Source: DASXHY01 sp035552155 (GTDB lineage Bacteria > Verrucomicrobiota > Verrucomicrobiia > Limisphaerales > DASXHY01). Taken from it: DNA of 64,000 nt. Position numbers and translations under genes: made by a program. Of this stretch, positions 43,806-52,112 are shown in pieces; the stretch's first letter is position 1, and each line of letters opens with the position of its first letter. The notes beneath the pieces are model-generated. The model searched no databases and was not told where the DNA came from. It worked only from the letters and a program-made list of their open reading frames with translations. The stretch spans positions 1-64,000 of the forward strand of contig DASZLX010000043.1 in NCBI GenBank assembly GCA_035552155.1, written 5' to 3'.

Positions 43806-44794
43806 AAGCGCCGCAAATATTCGCCTGGCTGGCATTTGCCGTCTGCCTGGCATTGTCCTTTCTCCTCTCGGGAATGGAGGCGGGCGTGTTTGCGTTGAGC
43901 CGGATGCGCGTGCGCCAGCAGATGCGCGCGGGTCGGCGTTCGGCGGAAATGTTGCACGGTTACCTGGAGAATCCGGAAAACTTTCTGTGGACCATTCTCG
44001 TCGGCAACACGGTCGCCAATTTCATCATTCTCGGAATGGTTCTGGTTTTTCTGGATGACGAATTGCCGGGCGAGCGGGTTTGGTTCGCGGTGATTTTCCT
44101 GGTCATCGTTTTTTTGTTTTACACGCTGTTTGATTTGCTGCCGAAAATGCTGTTCCGGCTGTATCCCAACCGGCTCTCGCTGTTTTTTGCTCGCCCGTTT
44201 CGCCTGATTCACGCGTTGCTGCGTCCGCTGGTCTGGATGGTGCAGGGAATTTCCGCACTGCTGCTGCGCTGGCGCGGCGGCAAGGCGTTCACGGGACATT
44301 TGTTCGGCAATCGCGAGGAGCTGCGGTTCATCATGCAGGAATCCGGCGGCACGCTGACGACGGAAGAGCGGGCGATGATCAATCGCGTGCTCGATCTGCA
44401 GAGCCTGACCGTGCGGCACATTGCAAAGCCGATTTCACTGGCCGCGACGGCCACGATGCAAACGCCCATCAGCGAGGTGCTCGCTGCGTCCCGCGATCGC
44501 CGCGTCACGCGGCTGCCGGTGTGGGAAACGCGCGAGGGGCAGCGGCGGATCGCGGGGATCATCAGCATGGTGACGATTTTGTATCTCGAGAATCTGGATC
44601 CGAACCGCCCCGCGGCGGATTTCGTAAGGCCGGCTCTTTATGTGGAGGAGGATTTGCGCCTGGAGAATGCGTTGCAACGCATGCAGCGCAGCGGTCAGCG
44701 GCTGGCGGTCGTGCTCGGGCGCGATCGGCGCGAGATTGGGATTATCACGCTGACGGATATTTTGAAGCTGATTTTCGGGGAGGTGAGCCTGTGA
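43802..44794 (+). CDS. CNNM/CorC-type membrane transporter protein 2
   Basis: A 330-residue paralogue of the preceding protein. The DUF21 membrane domain (about 5-140; SGMEAGVFALSRMRVRQQM and DLLPKMLFRLYPNR) and the CBS pair (about 195-325; VRHIAKPISLAATA, EIGIITLTDILKLIFGE) are present, but the C-terminal CorC_HlyC domain is missing. The conserved EFGG loop before the second CBS is changed to GRDRRE. Coupled to gene 1 by a 4-base overlap, so the two likely form a heteromer; this is inference. Confidence 0.85.
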   Translation: MKAPQIFAWLAFAVCLALSFLLSGMEAGVFALSRMRVRQQMRAGRRSAEMLHGYLENPENFLWTILVGNTVANFIILGMVLVFLDDELPGERVWFAVIFLVIVFLFYTLFDLLPKMLFRLYPNRLSLFFARPFRLIHALLRPLVWMVQGISALLLRWRGGKAFTGHLFGNREELRFIMQESGGTLTTEERAMINRVLDLQSLTVRHIAKPISLAATATMQTPISEVLAASRDRRVTRLPVWETREGQRRIAGIISMVTILYLENLDPNRPAADFVRPALYVEEDLRLENALQRMQRSGQRLAVVLGRDRREIGIITLTDILKLIFGEVSL

Positions 44795-44919
44795 TTCGGT
44801 TGTTGATTGCCGATTGGCGATTGCCGGTTGCCGAGGGTAGGGAAGCCGCGCGGCGGCGTCCGCGCCCGGGTTCAGCGGGCGGAACAAATAAGATTTGCTG
44901 CGTCAATCCGGTCAAACGT

Positions 44920-45020
44920 TGCGCCGCTGAACGCGGCGCGGACAGCGCAAGCGCGCTGTCCCTACCTCCGCACGCCCTTCGTCATTCGTCATTCGTCATG
45001 CGAACATCGTTCGTCATTTC
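44920..45020. repeat. Palindrome and GTCATTC heptamer repeat
   Basis: The palindrome GGACAGCGCAAGCGCGCTGTCC (44940-44961, interrupted by one loop) is followed by CGTCATTCGTCATTCGTCAT, a 7-bp repeat, in the 232-bp gap before the third CNNM gene. Confidence 0.8.
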
Positions 45021-45026
45021 AAAAAG

Positions 45027-46370
45027 ATGAATTGGAATACACTCACAGACGATGGCCTGAAGATTTTCGCGGTGGCGGCGCTCGTGTTGATGAACGGGTT
45101 CTTTGTGGCGGCGGAACTGGCGCTGGTGCGCATCCGCGACACGCAATTGGAATCGTTGGCGGCCAAGGGCAATCGGCGCGCGAAGGTGGCGCGGGGCATT
45201 ATTGCGAACATCGATGCCTACATCGGCGCGACCCAATTTGGCATCACGCTGGCGAGTATGGCGTTGGGGGTGCTGGTCGAGCCGGTGTTTCGACATCTGC
45301 TGGGACCGTTGTTTTCCACGTTGAAAATCACGTCGGAAAAGACGCAGGGGTCGATCGCGATCCTGGTGGGTTTTTTCGTGAACGGTTATTTGCTGATTGT
45401 GGTCGGCGAACTGGCGCCCAAAGCAATGGCGATTCGCCGGACGCTGGAAACGACGCTGATTGTCGCGAATCCGTTGCGCTGGTTTTACCGGCTGTCGTAT
45501 CCGTTCATCTGGGTGCTGCATCATTCGGCACAATGGCTGTTGCGCCAGATGGGGATTGCCACGGATGGCGGCACGGAGCGCGCGCATTCGGAGGACGAAT
45601 TGCGGCTGCTGCTATCTTCGGCTCAAAAAATTTCCGGCACGACGGGCCTGGGACGCAGCCTCGCGCTGAACGCACTGGATTTGCGCCGGCGCATGGCGAG
45701 GGACGTGATGCGGCCGCGGCAGGAGATGGTGGTATTCGACACGGAGGCGAGCATTGCCGAATGTTTGGAACTCGCGGAGAAGACGCGCTATTCGCGTTTT
45801 CCGCTGGCGGAAGGCGGCGATCTCGATAAGACGCTGGGGGTGGTGCACATCAAGGATTTGTATGCGCTGCGCCATCGCGCGAAAACGGGCGGCGACCTGC
45901 TGCCGACGGCGCGAAAATTAATTTACGCGCCGGAAACCGCGCGGCTGGAGAAATTGCTGCAATTGTTCCTCGAACGAAAATTGCATTTCGCCATCGTGGT
46001 GGACGAATACGGCGGGACGGTGGGGATGGTGTCGCTGGAAAATGTGCTGGAGGAATTGGTGGGCCAAATCCAGGACGAGTTCGACCAGGAAAATCCGTTG
46101 CTGGTCCGGAAAAATGAAATGAGCTGGGAAGTGTCCGGCGCGCTGCCGTTGCATGAACTGGATGAAATCATCGGCGAACCGTTGCGTGAGGAAGGCGTGA
46201 CCACGGTGAGCGGTTGGGTGACGCATCGGCTGGGCGGCTTTCCCAAGGTGGGCGATGCGCTGACAGTGGGGCTGTGTGAATTGCGGGTGGAAGCGATGGA
46301 GGGAACGCGGGTGGCGAAGCTGAAAATTACGAAACGACCGGCGGAAGAGGACACGGCGGCGGCGGTATGA
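45027..46370 (+). CDS. CNNM/CorC-type membrane transporter protein 3
   Basis: A 447-residue paralogue, the longest of the three. DUF21 covers about 1-190 (MNGFFVAAELALVRIRDTQL, GELAPKAMAIRRT), the CBS pair about 205-340 (RRMARDVMRPRQEMVVFDTE, FAIVVDEYGGTVGMVSLENVLE), and a complete CorC_HlyC domain follows (about 350-430). It is most like widespread hemolysin-family proteins. The gap of 232 bases with repeats means it may have its own promoter. Confidence 0.9.
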   Translation: MNWNTLTDDGLKIFAVAALVLMNGFFVAAELALVRIRDTQLESLAAKGNRRAKVARGIIANIDAYIGATQFGITLASMALGVLVEPVFRHLLGPLFSTLKITSEKTQGSIAILVGFFVNGYLLIVVGELAPKAMAIRRTLETTLIVANPLRWFYRLSYPFIWVLHHSAQWLLRQMGIATDGGTERAHSEDELRLLLSSAQKISGTTGLGRSLALNALDLRRRMARDVMRPRQEMVVFDTEASIAECLELAEKTRYSRFPLAEGGDLDKTLGVVHIKDLYALRHRAKTGGDLLPTARKLIYAPETARLEKLLQLFLERKLHFAIVVDEYGGTVGMVSLENVLEELVGQIQDEFDQENPLLVRKNEMSWEVSGALPLHELDEIIGEPLREEGVTTVSGWVTHRLGGFPKVGDALTVGLCELRVEAMEGTRVAKLKITKRPAEEDTAAAV

Positions 46371-46423
46371 TTCCTTCAATCAGACGCCAATGCAAATTGA
46401 TCATTGGGCATTCAAACTTATGA

Positions 46424-47263
46424 TCACCATCTGGCGCCACGCACGGCAAACGGAATCACGGCAAGGCATGCAATCGCGCTCACGATGGCTGCGGAGATTA
46501 AATGTTCGGAAAGCGCGCCGGCGATAAACAGGAGGTTCAGGGAAATCCAGACAATGAGCGGGGCGTAATCCGTGCCGGCTTTGGCGGGCTTTTTCTTCAT
46601 CAACGCGGGCGTGGCGAAGGCGAGGATCAGCACGGTGGCGACGACCCAGCCGAGAAAATTGCTCAAGGGTGTTCCGTACCAGTCCACCGGAATTTTGGTC
46701 GGGCTCCACAGCCAGTAATGCCGGACGCGGGTCGCAAACGGTTCCAATCCGAGGTCAAATATCAGCGTCAGCAGGATTGTGATGCCCATCAGCCAATAGC
46801 CATAAACACGGAGTTTGCGCCAGGGCCGCAAAATGAGGCGTGCCACGCCGCGTGAGCCGAGGATGGCTACGATCCAGAGCAGGGGAACGAACCACGATAG
46901 CGCATTGAACAGGCGTAGGCCGCCGGCTTGTGTGTAAATGACCGGGCCGAACGGAATGCCGGTCGTGGACCCGAGCGCGTGAATCCCGCCGCTGATGACA
47001 CCCACGATCACGGTTGCGAGGAGCACGTTTTGCGCGGGCAATTGTTTGCACAGGGAGGTTAAAGTAACGGCCAGAGAGAGTATTAGCAAAACCGCGTCCC
47101 AGATTCCTTCTTTCCCCGGCAAATGGAATGAGCCGAACCTTTGCACGATTAAACAAGCGATGACGAGGAGGAAAAGTCCGAGCAGCATCGTTTGAGCGAT
47201 GGCGAGTGGATCGGCGGAGGTTGTTTCCGGTGTTCGTCCCGCGGTTTTGCTGGCCCCGTGCAT
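46424..47263 (-). CDS. Carotenoid biosynthesis-like membrane protein (DUF422)
   Basis: A 279-residue polytopic membrane protein with about seven hydrophobic segments. Conserved text of the CruF / DUF422 group is seen: PFGPVIYTQAGGLRLFNALSWFVPLLW (about 110-135), DLGLEPFATRVRHYWLW (about 170) and WYGTPLSNFLGWVVA (about 195). Members hydrate carotenoids (CruF) in the membrane, but many homologues have unknown substrates. No other carotenoid gene is in the window. The ATG at 47263 avoids a repeat-bearing upstream frame. Confidence 0.75.
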   Translation of the reverse strand: MHGASKTAGRTPETTSADPLAIAQTMLLGLFLLVIACLIVQRFGSFHLPGKEGIWDAVLLILSLAVTLTSLCKQLPAQNVLLATVIVGVISGGIHALGSTTGIPFGPVIYTQAGGLRLFNALSWFVPLLWIVAILGSRGVARLILRPWRKLRVYGYWLMGITILLTLIFDLGLEPFATRVRHYWLWSPTKIPVDWYGTPLSNFLGWVVATVLILAFATPALMKKKPAKAGTDYAPLIVWISLNLLFIAGALSEHLISAAIVSAIACLAVIPFAVRGARW

Positions 47264-47518
47264 ATTGTTTGGCGAGTGTAGTGAGAAGCGGTGGAGAGGA
47301 CACTCAAAAATGGGGATGGCGGCGAAAAAACGGGTAGCTCGGCGACGCTCCGACCGATGCCATGCGCCTAGCCCTGAACTCACACCGTCTCCACTCTGGA
47401 CAGACGTACCAAACTTTTGACGGTGCGGGCGGGGAAAATCGTTCATTTTGCTGGAGGTGGAAATGTTCGGTTCACTGGTCTTAAAATTGCTCTATTTGAG
47501 GAACATTAGAGCCGATTT

Positions 47519-47986
47519 ATGACACTGGAAGAAGCAACCAAACGAATTCGCGCGTGCGGGCAAAAAATGAACGACCTTTACGGGAAGGTGGTTTTTGACG
47601 AATGGGTGGTCATCTCGCTGGCGCATCACCAGGCGCGCATCCTTTTTTATGTCGGGCCGCGCAATGACGATTTCCTGAAGAATTTTGCCTCAGACCTGGG
47701 TTCGTTGCGCGCCGAGTTGCTCGATTCGAGATATTCGGTCGGCGATTTTGAATTCGCCCGCCACGGCGTCGGCACTGGCTTTGAAGCATTCGTGGTGTTG
47801 GGTGAGGGAATTTATTTAATCTGCAACCATACGCGCTCGTCCATGGAAGAAATTACCCGCGACCCGAAGTGGCTTAATGCGCAGGTGCCGTTCGCGGAAT
47901 TGAGCGAAGCGGTGCGGCCCGACCCGCTGGTCGTGGCCGGGGATCATACCAGCCATACGAAGTTTTTTACGAAGGCGCTGGTTTGA
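47519..47986 (+). CDS. Conserved hypothetical protein, alpha/beta
   Basis: A 155-residue soluble protein with no signal or membrane segment. A helix (LEEATKRIRACGQKMNDLYG) precedes alternating strands (FDEWVVISLAH, ARILFYVGPRN) and helices. The layout is compatible with a roadblock- or profilin-like fold, but this is weak. The gene has a plain ATG with no strong ribosome-binding site and no operon partner. Unknown function. Confidence 0.6.
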   Translation: MTLEEATKRIRACGQKMNDLYGKVVFDEWVVISLAHHQARILFYVGPRNDDFLKNFASDLGSLRAELLDSRYSVGDFEFARHGVGTGFEAFVVLGEGIYLICNHTRSSMEEITRDPKWLNAQVPFAELSEAVRPDPLVVAGDHTSHTKFFTKALV

Positions 47987-48002
47987 TGATGCGGAATTAA
48001 AC

Positions 48003-48025
48003 CGCAGAGGCGCTGAGGCGCAGAG
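48003..48025. repeat. Dispersed GCAGAGGCGCTGAGGCGCAG repeat
   Basis: ACCGCAGAGGCGCTGAGGCG then CAGAG, the same family as 9957-9995 and, inverted, 2775-2893. It lies just after the stop of the 155-residue gene. Confidence 0.6.
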
Positions 48026-48088
48026 AAAAACGGGAGTTCAACAGGAAATGGGAAACTGGGAAAGTTTTCCAATCCTTCAACGACCCTC

Positions 48089-49096
48089 TTATACCAAGCC
48101 CTTGTAGAGAAACACTCCGTAGGCGGCGACCAGCGCGATTCCCACCAATCTTGGCAATTGTCCGAATACGGCCACGCAAACCATGTGGACGAGCGTCGCG
48201 CCGAATAGGATATACATCCCGGTCTGGAAAACCGGCGGCAGGGTGAACGAATGGTAAATGGCGAAAATTCCCACGCATAAAGGGATGCAGATATGCCCAT
48301 CGCCGACTTGCGAGGTGTAAACGATTTCGGGATTGCCACGCCAGCCGTAGTAAATTGCCAGCAGTCCGTTGGGCAGGGCGCACAGCCAGCCGCTGAGCAG
48401 GCCGAAATTTTTGGCGCTGAGAAATCCGCCGTTGCGATGTTTCAACCATTGGTCCAGCCAGTCGATGCTCAGGTATTGGGCGTAAGCGCCCACCCCCAAC
48501 AGGGCGACATAGAGCAGGAGCGTCCAATCGAGTGATTTGTTTTTCTGCACGTTGCTTTTGAGGACGTCGTAAACGTGGAAGAGTTGCCAGAATAGAAACA
48601 AGCCCACCAGCACGAGGCCATCGCCAAAATCCAGCCGGCCCTTGCGCGCGAGCGCCCAGACGGCGCCGGTGAAGAACAAAACCGCGGTGAGCGTGAGCAG
48701 GAGGGAGAGGCGGTTGATTTCATGCACGCGATTGTTGTTGGCGCGCTTTTTCTTTTTGCCTTTGGCCGGGGCGGTTTGGGGCAGGACGTTCATAGTCCAA
48801 AAAATCGCCGGCAGCCCGATGAGCAAAGTCATGTTGGTCACATTGTTGACGAGCGCATTGGTCATCACTTCGGAGCCCGGGCCGTGGTCGCGTCCAACGA
48901 CGAAGGTGACGAGGAGATTGCCGAGGCCGGTGCAGTAGGGCGTAATGAGCGTGCCGAGCACGGTGCCTTCGAGGCCACCAGCGTTCATCGCTTCGAGCGC
49001 CCAAATCATGAGCAGCGACGACGCCAGGAACAAAACGACAAATAACGACGGCGCCCAGGCGCCCTGGTTTTCAATCCATGTGACAAATGAATTCAA
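48089..49096 (-). CDS. CaCA-superfamily-like Na+/Ca2+ exchanger
   Basis: A 335-residue protein with about ten hydrophobic segments in two halves. The first alpha-repeat-like motif is ALEAMNAGGLEGTVLGTLITPYCTGLGN (about 33-60), with ALVNNVTNMTLLIGLPAIF at about 85; the second half has SGWLCALPNGLLAIYYGWRGNPEIVY (about 240-265). A basic cytosolic loop (KGKKKKRANNN, about 115) separates the halves. The pattern suits an inner-membrane cation:calcium antiporter, but the canonical GNSxPE box is not exact, so the ion is uncertain. Confidence 0.55.
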   Translation of the reverse strand: MNSFVTWIENQGAWAPSLFVVLFLASSLLMIWALEAMNAGGLEGTVLGTLITPYCTGLGNLLVTFVVGRDHGPGSEVMTNALVNNVTNMTLLIGLPAIFWTMNVLPQTAPAKGKKKKRANNNRVHEINRLSLLLTLTAVLFFTGAVWALARKGRLDFGDGLVLVGLFLFWQLFHVYDVLKSNVQKNKSLDWTLLLYVALLGVGAYAQYLSIDWLDQWLKHRNGGFLSAKNFGLLSGWLCALPNGLLAIYYGWRGNPEIVYTSQVGDGHICIPLCVGIFAIYHSFTLPPVFQTGMYILFGATLVHMVCVAVFGQLPRLVGIALVAAYGVFLYKGLV

Positions 49097-49230
49097 GGCG
49101 GCCAGTTAACCAAGGGGACAGGGGATTGGCAATGCGGAGGGACGTATTGCGCGGGGTGACGGATCGAATTGAGCAGGGGTCAGCCTTGTATTACGTGATG
49201 GGCATTACGCCCTCGCACCCCGCAATATGT

Positions 49231-50415
49231 TCACGCTTCCGATTTGACCGGCAACGTGAAATAAAAGGCTGCGCCTTTGCCCGGCTCGCTTTTGGCCCAG
49301 ACTTTTCCGCCGTGGCTTTGCACGATGTGTTTTACGATGGACAGTCCCAGACCGGTCCCGCCCTGCTCACGGGAGCGCGCCTTGTCCACCCGATAAAAGC
49401 GCTCGAACACGCGCTCCAAGGAATCGGGCGGTATTCCCGGGCCGTCGTCATGGACGCACAGCTCGATCGAGTTGGTGGCGGAAAGGCTGCCATTGACGGC
49501 GACGCGGCCATCGCTGCGGCCGTATTTGATGGCGTTGCCGATGAGGTTGCCCAGCACCTGCTGCAACCGGTCGGAATCGGCCAGCGCGGTTAATTCGGGC
49601 ACTTCATTGGTGAGCGCGATGTGGCGCGATTCGGCCTGAGTTTTGAAATCCTCGAGCACCCGATCGACGAGCGAACGGAGCCTGACCGATTGGAGGTTCA
49701 TTTTCAGGCGACCCGATTCCAATTCGGAAATGGTCAGCAGATCCTCAATGAGAAATTGCAGGCGTTCAGAATTGCGCTGGATGGTTTGCAGAAATTTCGT
49801 TTCCACCTCGGGATTGTCCTTGGCGCCGTCGAGCAGGGTTTCGACGTATCCCTTGATGAGCGAGAGCGGCGTGCGCAACTCGTGGCTGACGTTGGCGACA
49901 AATTCCTCGCGGGTGCGTTCCAATTGTTTCAGGCGGGTCAAATCGTGGAAGACCACGATGGTTCCCTGTTTTTTACCGTCGCTGTTAAAAACGGCGGCGG
50001 CGTTGATCTGGAGCCAGCGCTCGGAAAGGCCACCGAGCTTCAATTCATACCCGAGCACTTGTTTATGCGCGGCGACCCGGGCGATTAATTCGGCGAGTTC
50101 GTGCTGCCGCAGGACTTCGAGGACGGTTTTGCCACGAACGTCGGCGGCGACGCCGAAGAGCTGGATGAAGGCGCGGTTGGCCAGTTGGATGCGCTCGTGG
50201 TCATCGAGGAGCAGCAGGCCCTCGATCATGCTGTTGAAAAGCGTCTCCTGCTGGGTCTGGACGTGGAGCGCCTGGTCCTGGAAGCGGGCCTGAAGTTCTT
50301 CAATCTGGCTGCCCGCGGCCCGTTCGGAAGCACGAAGCCGTTTGCGCAATTGAAGATGTTGAATGAACAGCACCACCAACAGCGCGAGCAGGAGAAATGT
50401 CAGGACTGGCCACAC
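49231..50415 (-). CDS. phoR: PhoR-like sensor histidine kinase
   Basis: A 394-residue protein. One membrane segment at 1-22 anchors it with no periplasmic sensor. A PAS domain covers about 60-160 (LFNSMIEGLLLLDDHERIQLAN). The phosphoacceptor box is FVANVSHELRTPLSLIKGYVE (about 172). N, G1 and G2 boxes follow: LGNLIGNAIKYG, CVHDDGPGIPPDSLERVFERFYR and GGTGLGLSIVKHIV. This is the plan of PhoR, which senses phosphate through PstSCAB-PhoU; no pst genes are in the window, so the Pho assignment rests on architecture. It is the last gene of a three-gene operon; the regulator ends 9 bases upstream. Confidence 0.8.
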   Translation of the reverse strand: MWPVLTFLLLALLVVLFIQHLQLRKRLRASERAAGSQIEELQARFQDQALHVQTQQETLFNSMIEGLLLLDDHERIQLANRAFIQLFGVAADVRGKTVLEVLRQHELAELIARVAAHKQVLGYELKLGGLSERWLQINAAAVFNSDGKKQGTIVVFHDLTRLKQLERTREEFVANVSHELRTPLSLIKGYVETLLDGAKDNPEVETKFLQTIQRNSERLQFLIEDLLTISELESGRLKMNLQSVRLRSLVDRVLEDFKTQAESRHIALTNEVPELTALADSDRLQQVLGNLIGNAIKYGRSDGRVAVNGSLSATNSIELCVHDDGPGIPPDSLERVFERFYRVDKARSREQGGTGLGLSIVKHIVQSHGGKVWAKSEPGKGAAFYFTLPVKSEA

Positions 50416-50424
50416 GAGGCGGGG

Positions 50425-51111
50425 TTAATTATTTTCGACGAAACGATAGCCCACGCCCCGGACGGTATCGAGATATTTCGCGGCCAGGCCGAGCTTCTCG
50501 CGCAAGCGGCGCATGTGGGTGTCCACGGTGCGGGTGTCCACGAGATTGTTGTATTCCCAGACGTCGCGCAGCAATTGCTCGCGGGACTGGACGCGGCCGC
50601 GGCGTTGCGCGAGCACGGTGAGGAGCTTGAATTCCGTGGCGGTCAATTCCACCGATTTGCCGCGCCAGCTTACGATGTGGCGGGGGCCGTCGATGAGCAA
50701 ATCGCCGAAACGGAGCGTCTTCTCGCTTTCCGCAGCCGGCTGGCCCCGCAGGAGCAGTTTTTGAATGCGCAACACCAGCTCGCGCGGGCTGAAAGGTTTG
50801 GTGATGTAATCGTCCGCGCCCAGTTCCAGGCCCAGCACACGGTCAATCTCGGCCGCCTTGGCCGTAAGCATGACGATGGGAACGCCGGCAGTGGCGGGGT
50901 CGCGGCGCAACATTTTGCAAACTTCCAGGCCGCTGATCTCGGGCAGCATCAGGTCGAGGACGATCAGATTAGGCGAGGTGGTGCGGGCTTTGTTCAGGGC
51001 ATCCGCGCCGTCCGAGGCCGTGGTTACCGCGAAGCCAGCCTGCTTCAAATTGAATTCGACGAGCTCGACTGCTTCGGGCTCGTCATCCACTACCAGAATT
51101 TTCGACTTCAC
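50425..51111 (-). CDS. phoB: OmpR/PhoB-family response regulator
   Basis: A 228-residue protein. The receiver domain (about 1-115) has ILVVDDEPEAV, the phospho-Asp in LIVLDLMLPEISG (about 53), VMLTAKAAE and the Lys in DYITKPFSPREL. The DNA-binding winged helix (about 130-225) has LTATEFKLLTVLAQRRGRVQ and VDTHMRRLREKLG. Upon phosphorylation it would bind tandem Pho-box-like sites. The GTG at 51111 starts at the first receiver strand. It sits between a lone receiver gene and the kinase gene in one operon. Confidence 0.85.
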   Translation of the reverse strand: MKSKILVVDDEPEAVELVEFNLKQAGFAVTTASDGADALNKARTTSPNLIVLDLMLPEISGLEVCKMLRRDPATAGVPIVMLTAKAAEIDRVLGLELGADDYITKPFSPRELVLRIQKLLLRGQPAAESEKTLRFGDLLIDGPRHIVSWRGKSVELTATEFKLLTVLAQRRGRVQSREQLLRDVWEYNNLVDTRTVDTHMRRLREKLGLAAKYLDTVRGVGYRFVENN

Positions 51112-51188
51112 GCGTATTTCGATATCATGCCGGCATTGTGACGACAATGCCGGGGTTGTGACAAGCGCGTTACGAACGGATGGCAGAC

Positions 51189-51590
51189 TCATTGCGGGAT
51201 GGGGTGAGGGGCCAGTTTGGCGGCCTTCCGCAACAATTCCTCGATCCGCGCGACCAACAGCCGGGGGCTGAAAGGCTTCGTGAGAAAATCGCTCGCGCCC
51301 GACCCCATGCCGGCCATGCGGCCAAGCTCGCTGGAGAGCGCGGTCAGGATCATAATTGGAATCGGCGTGGGACGGTTGTCGCGGCGCAGGATTTCACACA
51401 CGGCCAACCCGTCCAATTCCGGCATCATGATATCCAGGACAATCAAGTCCGGATCCAACGAACGGGCTTTTTTGAGCGCCTCCACGCCGTTGAATGCGGT
51501 TCCCACGGCGTAACCGGCCTGTTTCAGATTAAAACTGACCAACTCGACCAATTCCGGGTCGTCATCCACCACTAAAATCTTTTTTCGCAT
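51189..51590 (-). CDS. Single-domain response regulator (receiver only)
   Basis: A 133-residue receiver with ILVVDDDPELV, phospho-Asp in LIVLDIMMPELDG (about 54), IMILTALSSE and the Lys in DFLTKPFSPRLLV. It has no output domain. It is closely similar to the receiver of the next gene (phospho-site and C-terminal text), which suggests a duplication. It may act as a phosphate sink or through a protein partner. First gene of the operon with the OmpR-type regulator and kinase; 77-base gap. Confidence 0.85.
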   Translation of the reverse strand: MRKKILVVDDDPELVELVSFNLKQAGYAVGTAFNGVEALKKARSLDPDLIVLDIMMPELDGLAVCEILRRDNRPTPIPIMILTALSSELGRMAGMGSGASDFLTKPFSPRLLVARIEELLRKAAKLAPHPIPQ

Positions 51591-51755
51591 TACCTGTTTC
51601 TAGCACGTTCCCATCCGGCGACAACGACGGGCGCGTTACAGTTGGGTGACTTTTTCGGTGAAGAAACCGTGGCGAGGCAACGACAGGGCTCGGTAGGCAA
51701 ACACCCCATGGCCGGTCTGTTGTCAATGACCCCTGACTTTCGTTACAATATGTTT

Positions 51756-51944
51756 ATGGCTGACCTCCCAAGATCATCTGTGGAAAAAGCCCAAAAGCAT
51801 CCCCCGCTCGCGGTCCCAGTCCAAGTCCAGTGCGACGGTTTTCGCTGCCTCGCTTATCGGGATCAGAACGGAACGTGGATTAACTATCACAGCGGGGAAA
51901 CACTCGAGGGGACGGTTCGTGTGATCGAGTATAAAGAGCCGTAG
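51756..51944 (+). CDS. Small protein, VQCxGxRCxAYRD family (copy 1)
   Basis: A 62-residue protein. After a variable N-terminus the core VQVQCDGFRCLAYRDQNGTW then INYHSGETLEGTVRVIEY is close to the protein at 57921-58100. The C-x5-C pair and the AYRD-x-x-G-x-W text define a small, likely beta-rich domain. No known family is recognised; a transcript-linked regulatory or zinc-binding role is possible. An ATG at 51750 two codons upstream is also possible. No ribosome-binding site is obvious. Confidence 0.6.
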   Translation: MADLPRSSVEKAQKHPPLAVPVQVQCDGFRCLAYRDQNGTWINYHSGETLEGTVRVIEYKEP

Positions 51945-51974
51945 AGCTTTCGTCTGCAGGATGGGCTCGAAACG

Positions 51975-52075
51975 CAAGTTGCAATCGCAACGGCGCGACG
52001 CCGCTGGGTTTGAAGTGCGCCCAGAATAGCACTGCGGCTGGTCGTTAGATCCAGCCGCGCGCCGGTTTAACCTGA
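51975..52075. repeat. Palindromic repeat cluster (TTGCAATCGCAA and CTGCGGCTGGTC types)
   Basis: Contains AACGCAAGTTGCAATCGCAA, a GCGCGACGCCGC segment and CTGCGGCTGGTCGTTAGATC followed by CAGCCGCGC, the same palindrome family as 25055-25093 and 54878-54916. Convergent gene ends flank it. Confidence 0.6.
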
Positions 52076-52112
52076 TCTGAACCCAGTCCAGCTACTGATA
52101 ATTTTCCCTTCA

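Noticed and set aside
42384..43853. 489-codon minus-strand ORF
   Set aside because: It is a shadow of the first CNNM gene, and it overlaps the real lipoprotein on a different frame.
49150..49215. Possible RAYT-type repeat (AGGGGTCAGCC)
   Set aside because: Similarity to GTCAGGGGTCATTG at 51717-51732 is short, with no palindrome shared and no transposase nearby.
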